From Streptomyces sp. AM 4-1-1 (GTDB lineage: Bacteria; Actinomycetota; Actinomycetes; Streptomycetales; Streptomycetaceae), in contig NZ_CP119145.1 of assembly GCF_029167625.1 (NCBI RefSeq), positions 3,596,001-3,660,000 of the forward strand: DNA of 64,000 nucleotides, written 5' to 3'. The notes under the pieces were generated by a model. That model made no database searches and was not told the DNA's origin. It worked only from the letters and a program-made list of their open reading frames with translations. Every line of letters starts with the position of its first letter. Position 1 is the first letter of the stretch. Positions 42,288-51,057 of this stretch are shown here, piece by piece. A program made the position numbers and the translations under genes.

Positions 42288-42677
42288 ATGGCGTATCCGT
42301 GCACCCCGTGCCCACGGCATCGCGGCTGGTGGGATGAACCACCGCTGGAAGCCGCACGCAGAGAAATACGCGAAGAACTGGCCTTGGCCGTCGGCATACG
42401 CGAAGCCGACCTTCTTCCGGTGGAGTGGATTCAGGCGCGCCGGCCACGGGAGGCGCCTGCCCGCCTTGCCTTCCTGTTCGCAGGACCGGTACTCACCGCT
42501 GACGACTCGGCACAGATCGCGTTACAGCGTGCCGAGTTGAGCGCCTGGCGCTGGACACGTCGCGAGGAGACCGCCGCGTTGCTTCGTCCCGCCGTAGCCC
42601 GCCGGATCGTGAACCCGTTACAGCTTCCTGGTGGGGCTACCTACCAGGAACGACGAATTGAAAGGACGCCCCTATGA
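42288..42677 (+). pseudogene. Nudix hydrolase remnant with internal deletion and TTA codons
   Basis: The frame from ATG 42288 reads HRGWWDEPPLEAARREIREELALAV, which is a Nudix box with the usual PGG(x)xxxGE segment missing between GWW and EPPLEAARREI. The first beta-strand half of the domain is absent too. The C-terminal half (LPVEWIQARRP, FLFAGPVLTADDS) still looks normal. Leucine codons at 42522 and 42618 are TTA, rare in this genome. Its TGA overlaps the hemC ATG. It is probably inactive as a hydrolase. Confidence 0.6.
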
Positions 42678-43642
42678 GCAGCTTTCCCGAGCGCGTGATG
42701 CGCGTCGGCACCCGTAGTTCACCGATGGCACGCGCGCAGACGGACACGGTTGCCGAACTGCTGCGAAAGCACGAGCCCGATCTGAGAGTGGAGGTCGTGC
42801 CCGTCACGACCGAGGCAGACACGTGGCAGGGCGACCTGGCGGCCCTCGGCGGTAAGGGACTGTTCACGAAGCAGATCGACATCATGTTGCAGCGCGGCGA
42901 TGTCGACATGGCCGTGCACTGCGTCAAGGACGTGCCCGGGGACGTGCCCCTGCCTGAGGGACTGATCTTCGCCGCCTACCTGTCGCGCGACGACGTACAA
43001 GACGTGCTCCTTTTCCCCGAGGGCGACTCACGGACGACACTCGACGACTTGCCCGCCGGGGCATCCGTGGCTACGTCGGCAGTCCGTCGAAAGGCACAGA
43101 TCCTGCGGGTGCGGCCCGACCTGAACGTTGTACGCGTTCGCGGCATGGTCGGAACACGTGTGGACAAGCTCGACGGTAAGAAGCCGATCGATACCGGACT
43201 GGACGCCATGATCCTGGCATCATCCGGGCTCGCGCGTATCGGGCTGAGTCACCGGGCACGCCAAAGGTTCACCACCGCTGAAATGCTGCCCGCCGTGGGG
43301 GCCGGTGTGCTGGGACTCCAGTGCCGCCGTGATGATCACGAAGTGGCGGCACTGGTCGGGCGTCTGAACGATGAAGAGACCATGCGGGAAGTCACCGCAG
43401 AACGCGTGATGCTGCACGGTCTCCGCGGGCACTGCAACAGCCCGATTGCCGGCTACTGCATCACCGAGCCGGACGGGCAACTAAGTCTTCGCGGCATGGT
43501 GTTCTCCCGAGACGGCAGCAAGTTCGTTCACGCCCACATCTGGGGCGAGAGCCGGAACGACCCGGCCGTGCTGGGTTCACGCGTCTGCGCCGAACTGCTG
43601 CGGCAGGGTGCCCGCGACATCATCACGGGGATTCCGCACTGA
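42674..43642 (+). CDS. hemC: hydroxymethylbilane synthase (porphobilinogen deaminase), accessory copy
   Basis: 322 residues. VGTRSSPMARAQTDTV, catalytic Asp86 in VHCVKDVP, SAVRRKAQILRVRPDLNVVRVRG, and Cys254 in GHCNSPIAGYC for the dipyrromethane cofactor are all present. The enzyme joins four porphobilinogens into the linear tetrapyrrole. It lies outside any hem cluster and differs from housekeeping forms (for example VHCVKD in place of VHSxKD). The start overlaps the Nudix remnant stop. Confidence 0.87.
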   Translation: MSSFPERVMRVGTRSSPMARAQTDTVAELLRKHEPDLRVEVVPVTTEADTWQGDLAALGGKGLFTKQIDIMLQRGDVDMAVHCVKDVPGDVPLPEGLIFAAYLSRDDVQDVLLFPEGDSRTTLDDLPAGASVATSAVRRKAQILRVRPDLNVVRVRGMVGTRVDKLDGKKPIDTGLDAMILASSGLARIGLSHRARQRFTTAEMLPAVGAGVLGLQCRRDDHEVAALVGRLNDEETMREVTAERVMLHGLRGHCNSPIAGYCITEPDGQLSLRGMVFSRDGSKFVHAHIWGESRNDPAVLGSRVCAELLRQGARDIITGIPH

Positions 43643-43685
43643 TCCAAGCTGTCCGGGCCTCGCGCCCGTAACGCCCCTGCACGAC

Positions 43686-43722
43686 GCCCCGTCCGATGTG
43701 CCGATCGCTGATCGGACGGGGC
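43686..43722 (+). terminator. terminator after hemC
   Basis: GCCCCGTCCGAT (43686-43697) pairs with ATCGGACGGGGC (43711-43722) around a 13-base loop. A second nested pair, CTCCGTG with CACGGAG, lies just beyond (43722-43749). Confidence 0.75.
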
Positions 43723-43759
43723 TCCGTGCTGTTCCGACACATCACGGAGAGCAGCGGAA

Positions 43760-43930
43760 GTGTCGCAATGCACCACCGCCCTCACCGACGTACCCGAGCT
43801 GGACACGTTTACGGCGCTCATGGCCCTGGCAGGCGGCCCCGGAATTTCACTGGACGCGCTCGATCCAGGGCTTGATGCGAAAGTGGATCGTCTGTCAGAC
43901 CCGCCTGGGATGCTCGGAACATGGAGATGA
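43760..43930 (+). CDS. putative 56-residue small protein upstream of the VOC gene
   Basis: GTG at 43760 with GGAGA about 9 bases upstream opens a 56-codon acidic frame (VSQCTTALTDVPELDTFTAL start). It ends at TGA 43928-43930, overlapping the ATG of the VOC gene at 43921. I do not recognise it. Overlap and codon bias support a coupled small gene, but it may be a fragment. Confidence 0.4.
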   Translation: MSQCTTALTDVPELDTFTALMALAGGPGISLDALDPGLDAKVDRLSDPPGMLGTWR

Positions 43931-44376
43931 CAGTGCAGCTGACGATCGACTGCTCCGATCCGCAGCGGATGGTGACCTTCTGGGCCGAAGCCCTTGGCTA
44001 CGTGCCTGAGCCTCCGCCGGGCGGGCACGCCACGTGGCGTGCCTATTGGGCGGCGGTGGGGGTGCCCGAGGCAGAGCTGCCGGCTGGTGCCGGGGATATT
44101 CCGGAGTCGATCATCGATCCCGCCGGACGGGGACCGAGGGTGTGGTTCCAGCAGGTTCCGGAGCCAAAGGTCGCCAAGAACCGGTGGCACTTCGACCTGA
44201 AGGTCGGTGGGGGCCGTGACGTCCCACTGGAGGTCCGCACACAGCGGGTCAAGGCTACGGTGGAACGGCTGGTCAAAGCTGGCGCCACTGTTCTGCGGAT
44301 CAAGGAAGAGCCGGACACGGGGCTCTACGCCGCCGCCCTGCAGGACCCCGAGCGCAACGAATTCGACGTCGTCTGA
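43921..44376 (+). CDS. VOC-family (glyoxalase-like) protein
   Basis: 151 residues. The beta-alpha-beta3 fold starts VQLTIDCSDPQRMVTFWAEALGYVPEPPP; the second module starts RWHFDLKVGGG and ends ALQDPERNEFDVV. Metal-ligand positions look incomplete (only one His in the second module), so a binding role is as likely as catalysis. ATGs at 43921 and 43927 are both possible starts. Confidence 0.83.
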   Translation: MEMTVQLTIDCSDPQRMVTFWAEALGYVPEPPPGGHATWRAYWAAVGVPEAELPAGAGDIPESIIDPAGRGPRVWFQQVPEPKVAKNRWHFDLKVGGGRDVPLEVRTQRVKATVERLVKAGATVLRIKEEPDTGLYAAALQDPERNEFDVV

Positions 44377-44630
44377 GGCCCGTTGCGATGATCTGCGGCG
44401 AGTCTCCGCGCTGTCCAGCTGTGATCAGGGATTGCGGGACAGCCCTAAGGGACCACGTGCTGTCGAACCACCATTCATGCGCGACCTGACACCGTTCTCA
44501 TGGTCAGTCACAGGAGTCCAGTTGCCCCGTCCCGGCCTCGTCCGGGCCGGTTGAGGCGGGGCTGTTCGGGTTGCCTCGAATAGTTCTCGTCCTCGCCCAA
44601 CGCGTGACGGGGTCGACCGGCCCGACGTGC

Positions 44631-44665
44631 GAGGAGGGCCCGCGCGGTGTGCGCGAGCCCTCCTC
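44631..44665. terminator. terminator at the 3' end of dacA
   Basis: GAGGAGGGC (44631-44639) pairs with GCCCTCCTC (44657-44665), with an inner CGCGC/GCGCG stem. It serves the minus-strand dacA. The rest of the 44377-44630 gap shows no gene I can support. Confidence 0.75.
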
Positions 44666-44685
44666 CGTACCGTCGCAGGGCCGGA

Positions 44686-45588
44686 CTACTTCTTGAATCC
44701 GTAGTCCATGAGCTTCTTCGCGTCCGTGGTACGGGTCGCCTCCGAGGTGGAGGCGAGGACCGTGCCGATGACGGTCTTGCCGTTGCGGCTCGCGGCGAAC
44801 ACCAGGCAGTACTTGGCGGTGGGACCGGAGCCGGTCTTCACGCCGATGTCACCGCTGTAGCCGCTGAGCAGCTTGTTGGTGTTGGACCACGACATGTCGC
44901 GGTAGCCGCCGTTCTTCGTGACGACCCGCTGCTTCGTGGACGTGGTCTTCACCACCGTGCGGAACGTCGGGTCCTTCATCGCCTTGCTGGCGAGCTTCGT
45001 CAGGTCGCGCGGCGTCGAGTAGTTGTTCTTCCCGCCGATGCCGTCGAACGAGTCGAAGTGGGTGTTCGTCAGCCCCAGCGACTTGGCGGAGGCGTTCATC
45101 TTGCCGATGAACGAGTTCACCCGGGCCGCGCGTGTGGAGCCGACGCCGAACTTGTCGGCGAGGGCGTACGCGGCGTCGCAGCCCGACGGAAGCATCAGGC
45201 CGTACAGCAGCTGACGGACGGTGACCTTGTCACCGACGATCAGACGCGCCGAGGACGCCGTGTTCTTGACGATGTAGTCGCTGTACGCCTTGTCGATCGT
45301 GACCTTGGCGTTCAGGTCGAGCTTCTTGTCCGACAGCACCACCTGGGCGGTCATTATCTTGGTGGTGGAGCCGGTGGGGCGGCGGGTGTCGGCGGCCTTG
45401 GTGTAGAGGGCCTTGCCCGTGGCGTTGTTCATGACGAAGCCGCCCGGAGCGACGATCTTCGGCACGGCCGGTGCGGTGGCGGCCTGCGCCTGAGAGGCGA
45501 ACGCGCTGCCCGCGATGAGGGCACCTGCGGTGAGCGCGATGGTGGCCGAGACCGATACGCGCGTTATTACCTTAATGCCGGTTTTCAA
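44686..45588 (-). CDS. dacA: D-alanyl-D-alanine carboxypeptidase (peptidase S11)
   Basis: 300 residues. A Sec signal peptide (about 1-36, ending SQAQA-A) is followed by the serine penicillin-binding motifs STTK (Ser74, Lys77), SGC at 135-137 in place of SxN, and VKTGSGP. It trims the terminal D-Ala of peptidoglycan stem peptides outside the membrane. The start codon is TTG at 45588, supported by GGAG 8 bases upstream and by the signal peptide starting there; no in-frame ATG or GTG precedes it closely. Confidence 0.92.
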   Translation of the reverse strand: MKTGIKVITRVSVSATIALTAGALIAGSAFASQAQAATAPAVPKIVAPGGFVMNNATGKALYTKAADTRRPTGSTTKIMTAQVVLSDKKLDLNAKVTIDKAYSDYIVKNTASSARLIVGDKVTVRQLLYGLMLPSGCDAAYALADKFGVGSTRAARVNSFIGKMNASAKSLGLTNTHFDSFDGIGGKNNYSTPRDLTKLASKAMKDPTFRTVVKTTSTKQRVVTKNGGYRDMSWSNTNKLLSGYSGDIGVKTGSGPTAKYCLVFAASRNGKTVIGTVLASTSEATRTTDAKKLMDYGFKK

Positions 45589-45789
45589 GTTGAACGCTCC
45601 AAATGCCCCTGGAATGCGGCCACATGAGGGTGCCGCTCGGTGGCTGAGACTCCTGGGACGGAACGATGGATGTACGGCCGCGGGGGTGAATTCGCCCGCG
45701 CTCGGCCGGGCTCCTCGCGCTCGTTCGCGCTCCCCGCGCCCGCCAGGAGCGGCGTGCCCGCCGGGGCGGGTCGGCAGGGTGGCCGGTGA

Positions 45790-46722
45790 TCAGGGGCGAC
45801 GGGCCACCCATGTGGTCCTGGTGGTCCGCACGGTGAGGTCCGTACGCCGCAGGACGTTGTGAGGGCCTTCGTCGTCGACGATCGTGTCGAGCGCGGTCAG
45901 GTCGTCGGCGGGCAGTCCGTCGCCGAGGTGGGAGCGGAGCCTCCGCAGGCACGTCCGGGCGTAGTGGGCGGTGGCCGGTGGCAGCGGGGCGGGCAGGTCG
46001 ATGGTGAAGGGGCGCTCCGCTTCCAGTGCGAAGCCGGCGCGGGCCAGGTGCTCGGTCCAGTCGAGGGCCGGGCCCTTGTTCAGGGCGGCGTGGACGCGGG
46101 CTTCCAGGCCGGGGCGGCCCACGCCCGTGTCGTCGGGCAGGAAGCGGGGGAAGAAGTCCATCTCGGTGACGGCCAGGAGGCCGCCCGGCCGCAGGGCGTC
46201 GAACGTCGAGGCCAGCACCCGGTCGGGGTCGGCCATGTCGTGCAGGGAGGAGGCGGCCCAGACCAGGTCGACGGTGCCGAGCTGCGGCCAGTCCTCGGTC
46301 AGATCCGCCCGGACGGCCCGGACCCGATCGGCGAGCCCCAGCGCGGATGCCCTCTCCGACAGCCGGTGGAGCATGTGCGGGGAGAGGTCCATGGCTGTCA
46401 CGTCGGCCCGCGGGAAACGCCGCGCCAGGGCGATGGAGCCGGTGCCCGGCCCGCTGCCCAGGTCGACGATGTGGCCGGGCTCCCGGTCGGTCAGTTCGCT
46501 CAGCCAGGCGGTCAGCTCCGACAGATGGGTCCCCAGGACCTCGGCGTCCAGCTCCAGCATCTCGACCATCGCGACCGTGCCGGCGTCGGCCCCCGCATGG
46601 GCCCCCGTATGAGCGTGCGCGTGAGCCGCCTGAGCGTCCGCATGGCTTTCGGCCGGGGCCCCGGCGTGCGTCCCGGCGTGGTTCTGACGCGAGTGGGGGG
46701 TGTTGGGGCCGGTGGTGTCCAT
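45790..46722 (-). CDS. class I SAM-dependent methyltransferase
   Basis: 310 residues. VDLGSGPGTGSIALARRFP is motif I, TAMDLSP motif II and VDLVWAASSLHDM motif IV. The N-terminal 50 residues are rich in His and Ala (HAHAHTGAHAGADAG), a possible metal-binding tail. The substrate is unknown. It stands alone between dacA and the GntR gene. Confidence 0.85.
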   Translation of the reverse strand: MDTTGPNTPHSRQNHAGTHAGAPAESHADAQAAHAHAHTGAHAGADAGTVAMVEMLELDAEVLGTHLSELTAWLSELTDREPGHIVDLGSGPGTGSIALARRFPRADVTAMDLSPHMLHRLSERASALGLADRVRAVRADLTEDWPQLGTVDLVWAASSLHDMADPDRVLASTFDALRPGGLLAVTEMDFFPRFLPDDTGVGRPGLEARVHAALNKGPALDWTEHLARAGFALEAERPFTIDLPAPLPPATAHYARTCLRRLRSHLGDGLPADDLTALDTIVDDEGPHNVLRRTDLTVRTTRTTWVARRP

Positions 46723-46841
46723 CCTCCGACCATAACGTCGGCGTGTCCCGGACCGGCCGGTGTCACGGTCGCCAGGACGCGCGTCACCGACGAGTGCGAA
46801 GGCCGGGGACCGACCGGCTCGGGGTGCGCCCCGGCAGGGCC

Positions 46842-46906
46842 CGGCTCACGATCCCGACCGGCTCACGATCCCGACCGGTTCATGGTCCCGGCCGGTTCAT
46901 GGCGCT
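46842..46906. repeat. four imperfect 18-bp tandem repeats
   Basis: Units starting at 46842, 46860, 46878 and 46896 read GG(C/T)TCA(C/T)G(A/G)TCCCG(A/G)CC. The first two are identical, the last two are variants. They lie just before the GntR gene promoter. Confidence 0.8.
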
Positions 46907-46942
46907 GTCCCGGGGCCCGGCCGCCATGGACGCATGTTGTAT

Positions 46943-46956
46943 CTATGCTGTGTGCA
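46943..46956 (+). promoter_or_regulatory. -10 element for the GntR gene
   Basis: TATGCT at 46943-46948 lies 7 bases before the ATG at 46956 with no ribosome site, fitting a leaderless mRNA. The surrounding TGTATCTATGCTGTGTGCA is AT-rich and could hold a GntR site. Confidence 0.45.
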
Positions 46957-47657
46957 TGCCTCCCGTTTCATCCCCCTCGTCTCTCTCCGCCGCCTCCGCC
47001 CCCTCCTCGGCGGCCTCCATCAAGCGACCCCCCGCCGCCGAGCGCGTCTACACCCACGTCAAGCGCGGGGTGCTCGACCGCCACTACGAGGGCGGCACGC
47101 TCCTCACCGAGGGTGATCTCGCGGAGGCCGTCGGCGTCTCCCGTACCCCCGTACGCGAGGCGCTGCTGCGGCTGGAGGTCGAAGGGCTGATCAAGCTGTA
47201 CCCGAAGAAGGGCGCCCTGGTCCTCGCCGTCTCCGCGCAGGAGATCGCGGACGTCGTCGAGACCCGGCTGCTCGTCGAGGAGTTCGCCGCCCGCAAGGCC
47301 GTCCCCGCCTCGCCGCGGCTGATCGCCCGGCTGGAGGAGCTGCTGGACGAGCAGCGGGAGCTGGCGGCGGTCGGTGACCTGGCCGAGGTGTCCGTGAAGG
47401 ACCGCTGCTTCCACGCCGAGATCGTGCGCAACGCGGGCAACGAGATCCTGTCCCGCCTCTACGACCAGTTGCGCGACCGGCAGCTTCGGATGGGCGTCGC
47501 CGTGATGGAGGCGCACCCCGACAGGATCGCCGCCAACATCAGCGAACACGGTGAACTCCTGGAGGCGATCAGAGCGGGGGACGCGGACGGCGCCGCCCGG
47601 GTCGTCCGCCGCCATGTCACCCGGGTCAAGGTCCTGGTGCGGGGTGAGGACCGGTGA
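46956..47657 (+). CDS. GntR-family (FadR/FCD) transcriptional regulator
   Basis: 233 residues. A Ser/Pro/Ala-rich N-terminal tail precedes the winged helix (LTEGDLAEAVGVSRTPVREALLRLEVEGLIKLYPKKGALV) and the all-helical FCD ligand domain, with likely metal-ligand residues around DRCFHAEIVRNAGN and ISEHGELLEAI. It is coupled to an MFS gene through a GTGA overlap and probably regulates that transporter. Confidence 0.9.
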   Translation: MPPVSSPSSLSAASAPSSAASIKRPPAAERVYTHVKRGVLDRHYEGGTLLTEGDLAEAVGVSRTPVREALLRLEVEGLIKLYPKKGALVLAVSAQEIADVVETRLLVEEFAARKAVPASPRLIARLEELLDEQRELAAVGDLAEVSVKDRCFHAEIVRNAGNEILSRLYDQLRDRQLRMGVAVMEAHPDRIAANISEHGELLEAIRAGDADGAARVVRRHVTRVKVLVRGEDR

Positions 47658-48961
47658 GTTCCGCCGCCCCCACCCTGCCCCTGCCCGGTGACCCGCCCGG
47701 CGGCCGCCGCGCCGCCGCGGTCTGGGGCGTCGGCGTCGCCGTCTACTTCGTCGCGATCATCTTCCGTACCAGCCTCGGGGTCGCCGGCCTAGACGCCGCC
47801 GAACGGTTCGACGTCAACGCCTCCGCGCTCTCGACGTTCTCCATCCTCCAACTGCTCGTCTACGCGGGCATGCAGATACCCGTCGGCCTGATGGTCGACC
47901 GGCTCGGCACCAAGAAGGTCCTCGTCCTGGGAGCCGTGCTCTTCACCCTCGGACAGCTCGGCTTCGCGCTCTCCCCGTCGTACGGCATGGCGCTCGCGTC
48001 CCGGGCGCTGCTCGGCTGCGGCGACGCCATGACGTTCATCAGCGTGCTGCGGCTGGGCTCGCGCTGGTTCCCGGCCCGGCGCGGACCCATGATCGGCCAG
48101 GTCGCCGCCCTCTTCGGGATGGCGGGCAACCTCGTCTCCACGCTGTTCATCGCGCGGGCGCTGCACGGGATCGGCTGGACCGCCACCTTCGCGGGCAGCT
48201 CGCTGGCCGGAGTCGTCGTGCTGGCCCTGGTCCTGCTCTTCCTGAAGGACCACCCCGCCGGCCATGAACCACCGCCCGCCGCGCACACCGGGTCCGCGTA
48301 CGTCCGCAGGCAGATCGCCGAGTCCTGGCGTGAACCGGGCACCCGGCTCGGCATGTGGGTGCACTTCACCACGCAGTTCCCCGCCATGGTGTTCCTGCTG
48401 CTGTGGGGGATGCCGTTCCTGGTGGAGTCGCAGGGACTGAGCCGGGGCACCGCGGGTGAACTCCTCACCCTCGTGGTGCTCTCCAACATGGTGGTGGGGC
48501 TCGTGTACGGGCAGCTCATCGCCCGGCGTCACACGGCGCGCGCACCGCTGGCGCTGGGGACGGTCGCGATGACGGCCACGCTGTGGGCCTCGACGATCCT
48601 CTATCCGGGTGACCGGGCACCGATGTGGCTGCTGATCACGTTGTGCGCGGTGCTCGGCGCCTGCGGCCCGGCCTCGATGATCGGCTTCGACTTCGCGCGT
48701 CCCGCCAACCCGCCCGAACGGCAGGGCACGGCTTCGGGGATCGTCAACATGGGCGGCTTCGTCGCGTCCATGACCACGCTGCTCGCGGTGGGGATTCTGC
48801 TCGACGCGACCGGTGACAACTACAGCATCGCGTTCGCCTCGGTGTTCGTCCTGGAGGCGCTGGGGGTCGTACAGATCCTGCGGCTGCATTCCCGGGCGAG
48901 GCACCGGGAGCGGGATCACCATGTGATCAGCCGGGTGGAGGCCGTGCACGTACCGGTCTGA
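47654..48961 (+). CDS. MFS transporter
   Basis: 435 residues with about 12 membrane helices. The loop 2-3 signature GLMVDRLGTKKVLVLG is clear, and further blocks are ALLGCGDAMTFISVLRLGSRWFPARR and FDFARPANPPERQGTASGIVN. The substrate is unknown; the GntR partner suggests an organic acid or similar metabolite. GTG start overlaps the GntR stop. Confidence 0.9.
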   Translation: MSSAAPTLPLPGDPPGGRRAAAVWGVGVAVYFVAIIFRTSLGVAGLDAAERFDVNASALSTFSILQLLVYAGMQIPVGLMVDRLGTKKVLVLGAVLFTLGQLGFALSPSYGMALASRALLGCGDAMTFISVLRLGSRWFPARRGPMIGQVAALFGMAGNLVSTLFIARALHGIGWTATFAGSSLAGVVVLALVLLFLKDHPAGHEPPPAAHTGSAYVRRQIAESWREPGTRLGMWVHFTTQFPAMVFLLLWGMPFLVESQGLSRGTAGELLTLVVLSNMVVGLVYGQLIARRHTARAPLALGTVAMTATLWASTILYPGDRAPMWLLITLCAVLGACGPASMIGFDFARPANPPERQGTASGIVNMGGFVASMTTLLAVGILLDATGDNYSIAFASVFVLEALGVVQILRLHSRARHRERDHHVISRVEAVHVPV

Positions 48962-49081
48962 CGGCGGGCGGTGGCGTGGCGGTGTTGTGATCAGGTGGGG
49001 TTCAGCGGCGCGCCCGTCCCGTACGGACGGGCGCCGCCGAACACGCACGGCGTTACGAGGGCATCGGCCGACCCGTACGAC

Positions 49082-49906
49082 TCACGGCGTCACCGCGAAG
49101 TGGCGCAGGATCGCCGCCGCCAGCTCCTCGTCGCCCTCGATCTTGACCCGGTCGGCGACCGCAGTCGCCCGTACCCGCCCGCAGGCCAGCCGGTAGTACG
49201 TCTCCCAGTCCGTCGCCAGCGTGACGGCCGGGCCCAACGACGGCGAACCGTCCACCGATCCGCGTCCCTCGGCGTCCACCCGGACCGTGCGCAGGAACTC
49301 CAGCGGTCCGTGCACATCGATCACGATCGCCGAACCGGCGGGCGCGCCCGCGTCCCGGGCGACCACCTTCGGCAGCGCTTCGAGCAGCACGTCCCGGACG
49401 ACGAGGGCGCCGGGGGAGTCGAGGTTGCCGGGCAGACCGAACGTCGTCCGCAGATCCTGCTCGTGCACCCAGACGTCGAAGGCCCGCATCCGCAGCGCCA
49501 GTTCCAGGGTCTGCTCGGCACCGAGCGGTGCCCGGACCATGGTCTCCGGGGGCCGCGTCTCGTTCCGCAGCTGACGGGCGCGGCGGATCAGCGTGTAGTC
49601 GAGCTCGGAGGTCATCTCCGGCGCGGTGTGGTGGCGCCGGACGTCGACCTGCATCTCCATGTAGCGGGTGAAGTCGTTCTGTACGTGGAAGAGGTCACGC
49701 GGCAGGCTGTGGATCGGACGCGGGTCGCCGAGCTGTTCGCACTCCATGCCGATGATGTGCGAGACGATGTCCCGCACCGACCAACCCGGGCAGGGCGTAC
49801 GGCGGTTCCACTCCCCCTCGACGAGTGGTGTGACCAGCTCGACTATCGACTCGATGGAATGTGTCCAGGCGTCGGCGTAGTTCTGGAGGCTGGGATGGAC
49901 GGTCAC
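49082..49906 (-). CDS. maleylpyruvate isomerase-like (DinB/mycothiol-dependent) protein
   Basis: 274 residues. An N-terminal DinB-type bundle has TPCPGWSVRDIVSHIIGMECEQLG, with the His metal-ligand pattern completed by RMRAFDVWVHEQDLR. The C-terminal half is an SCP2-like domain (VTLATDWETYYRLACGR). The family uses mycothiol in thiol transfer or isomerisation. The specific reaction is unknown. Confidence 0.85.
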   Translation of the reverse strand: MTVHPSLQNYADAWTHSIESIVELVTPLVEGEWNRRTPCPGWSVRDIVSHIIGMECEQLGDPRPIHSLPRDLFHVQNDFTRYMEMQVDVRRHHTAPEMTSELDYTLIRRARQLRNETRPPETMVRAPLGAEQTLELALRMRAFDVWVHEQDLRTTFGLPGNLDSPGALVVRDVLLEALPKVVARDAGAPAGSAIVIDVHGPLEFLRTVRVDAEGRGSVDGSPSLGPAVTLATDWETYYRLACGRVRATAVADRVKIEGDEELAAAILRHFAVTP

Positions 49907-50100
49907 GGGACCCCTCGTGCGGTTCTGCGTTGCATGGGCTTGACTGCTGTCACGGGCGACGGCGGCGGGCCGGGCTGTCGGCCGCGAGCCGCGTGTGAGG
50001 TTTGTTGGCTAAGTTACGCTGCGAGCAGGCACCCCGGCAGTGCTTTCGTGTGACGATCGTAGGCCCGTACTGACGGGCCGAATGCCAGGACGGTGGTAGT

Positions 50101-50904
50101 GTGCGCGCCTCTCTGATTCAGATCGCGGTGGATTCGGACGAATCCGTCAATTCCCGTAGGGAACGCGCGGCTTCGCTGATCGTGGCCCAACGCGGCTCCG
50201 ACCTGGTGGTTCTGCCGGAACTCTGGCCGGTCGGCGCGTTCGCGTACACCGAGTTCGCCGACGAGGCGGAACCGCTGCGCGGACCGACCCATGACGTGAT
50301 GGCGAAGGCCGCGGCGGAGGCGGGCGTCTGGCTGCACGCCGGCTCCTTCGTCGAGCGGGCCGACGACGGCACCCTCTACAACACCTCGCTGGTCTTCACA
50401 CCGGACGGCGAGCGGGCCGCCGCGTACCGCAAGATCCACCGCTTCGGCTTCGACAAGGGCGAGGCGGTGATGATGGGCGCGGGCGAGGAACTGGTGACGG
50501 TCGCCCTGCCGGAGACCACGCTCGGTCTCGCCACCTGCTACGACCTGCGCTTCCCCGAGCTGTTCCGGGGGCTCGTCGACGCGGGCGCCCGCACCCTCGT
50601 CGTCGCTGCGGGCTGGCCGGAGCGCCGCCGCGCGCACTGGACCCTGCTGGCCCGCGCGCGGGCGGTGGAGAACCAGGCGTACGTCCTGGCCGTGGGCACC
50701 TCGGGCACCCACGGTGGAATCCAGCAGGCCGGTCACAGCCTGGCCGTCGACCCCTGGGGCGAGGTCGTCGCCGAGGCGGGCGCGGACGAGGAGGTGCTGA
50801 CGGTGGAGCTGGACCCGGCGAAGGTGGACACGGTCCGGGAGGACTTCCCGGCGCTGAAGGACCGGCGCCTGGGCCTGACCCGGCCGCCCCGCGCCATGCC
50901 GTAG
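50101..50904 (+). CDS. carbon-nitrogen hydrolase (nitrilase superfamily)
   Basis: 267 residues. The catalytic triad is Glu40 (VVLPELWP), Lys111 (YRKIHRFGF) and Cys146 (LATCYDLRFPEL). Homologues hydrolyse small amides or deaminated glutathione-type compounds (Nit1/omega-amidase branch). The GTG start follows a TAGTGT-like box, so a leaderless or very short leader is possible. Confidence 0.9.
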   Translation: MRASLIQIAVDSDESVNSRRERAASLIVAQRGSDLVVLPELWPVGAFAYTEFADEAEPLRGPTHDVMAKAAAEAGVWLHAGSFVERADDGTLYNTSLVFTPDGERAAAYRKIHRFGFDKGEAVMMGAGEELVTVALPETTLGLATCYDLRFPELFRGLVDAGARTLVVAAGWPERRRAHWTLLARARAVENQAYVLAVGTSGTHGGIQQAGHSLAVDPWGEVVAEAGADEEVLTVELDPAKVDTVREDFPALKDRRLGLTRPPRAMP

Positions 50905-50924
50905 CACCTGCCGCCCGTACGAGT

Positions 50925-51020
50925 CGGCGCGTATCGGCCCATGCGTATCGAACCGTGCGTATCGATTTGTATGGCTCCGTACGTATCGGTACGCACCGGC
51001 ACGCATCGGACCGTGTACCC
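50925..51020. repeat. GCGTATCG-type degenerate repeats
   Basis: Imperfect units of GCGTATCG(A/G)(A/C)CC-type sequence recur between the nitrilase stop and the convergent LURP-one gene. No gene is seen. Confidence 0.5.
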
Positions 51021-51057
51021 GACGGTCCTCCCGTCCTCCCGTGTCAGTCCTCCTGTG

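Noticed and set aside
43159..43167. DnaA box TGTGGACAA inside hemC
   Set aside because: It lies in coding sequence and is explained by Val-Asp-Lys codons; used only as a caution on background frequency.
46842..46906. GntR operator array
   Set aside because: The 18-bp units are not dyads and resemble the other degenerate 3' and intergenic repeats.
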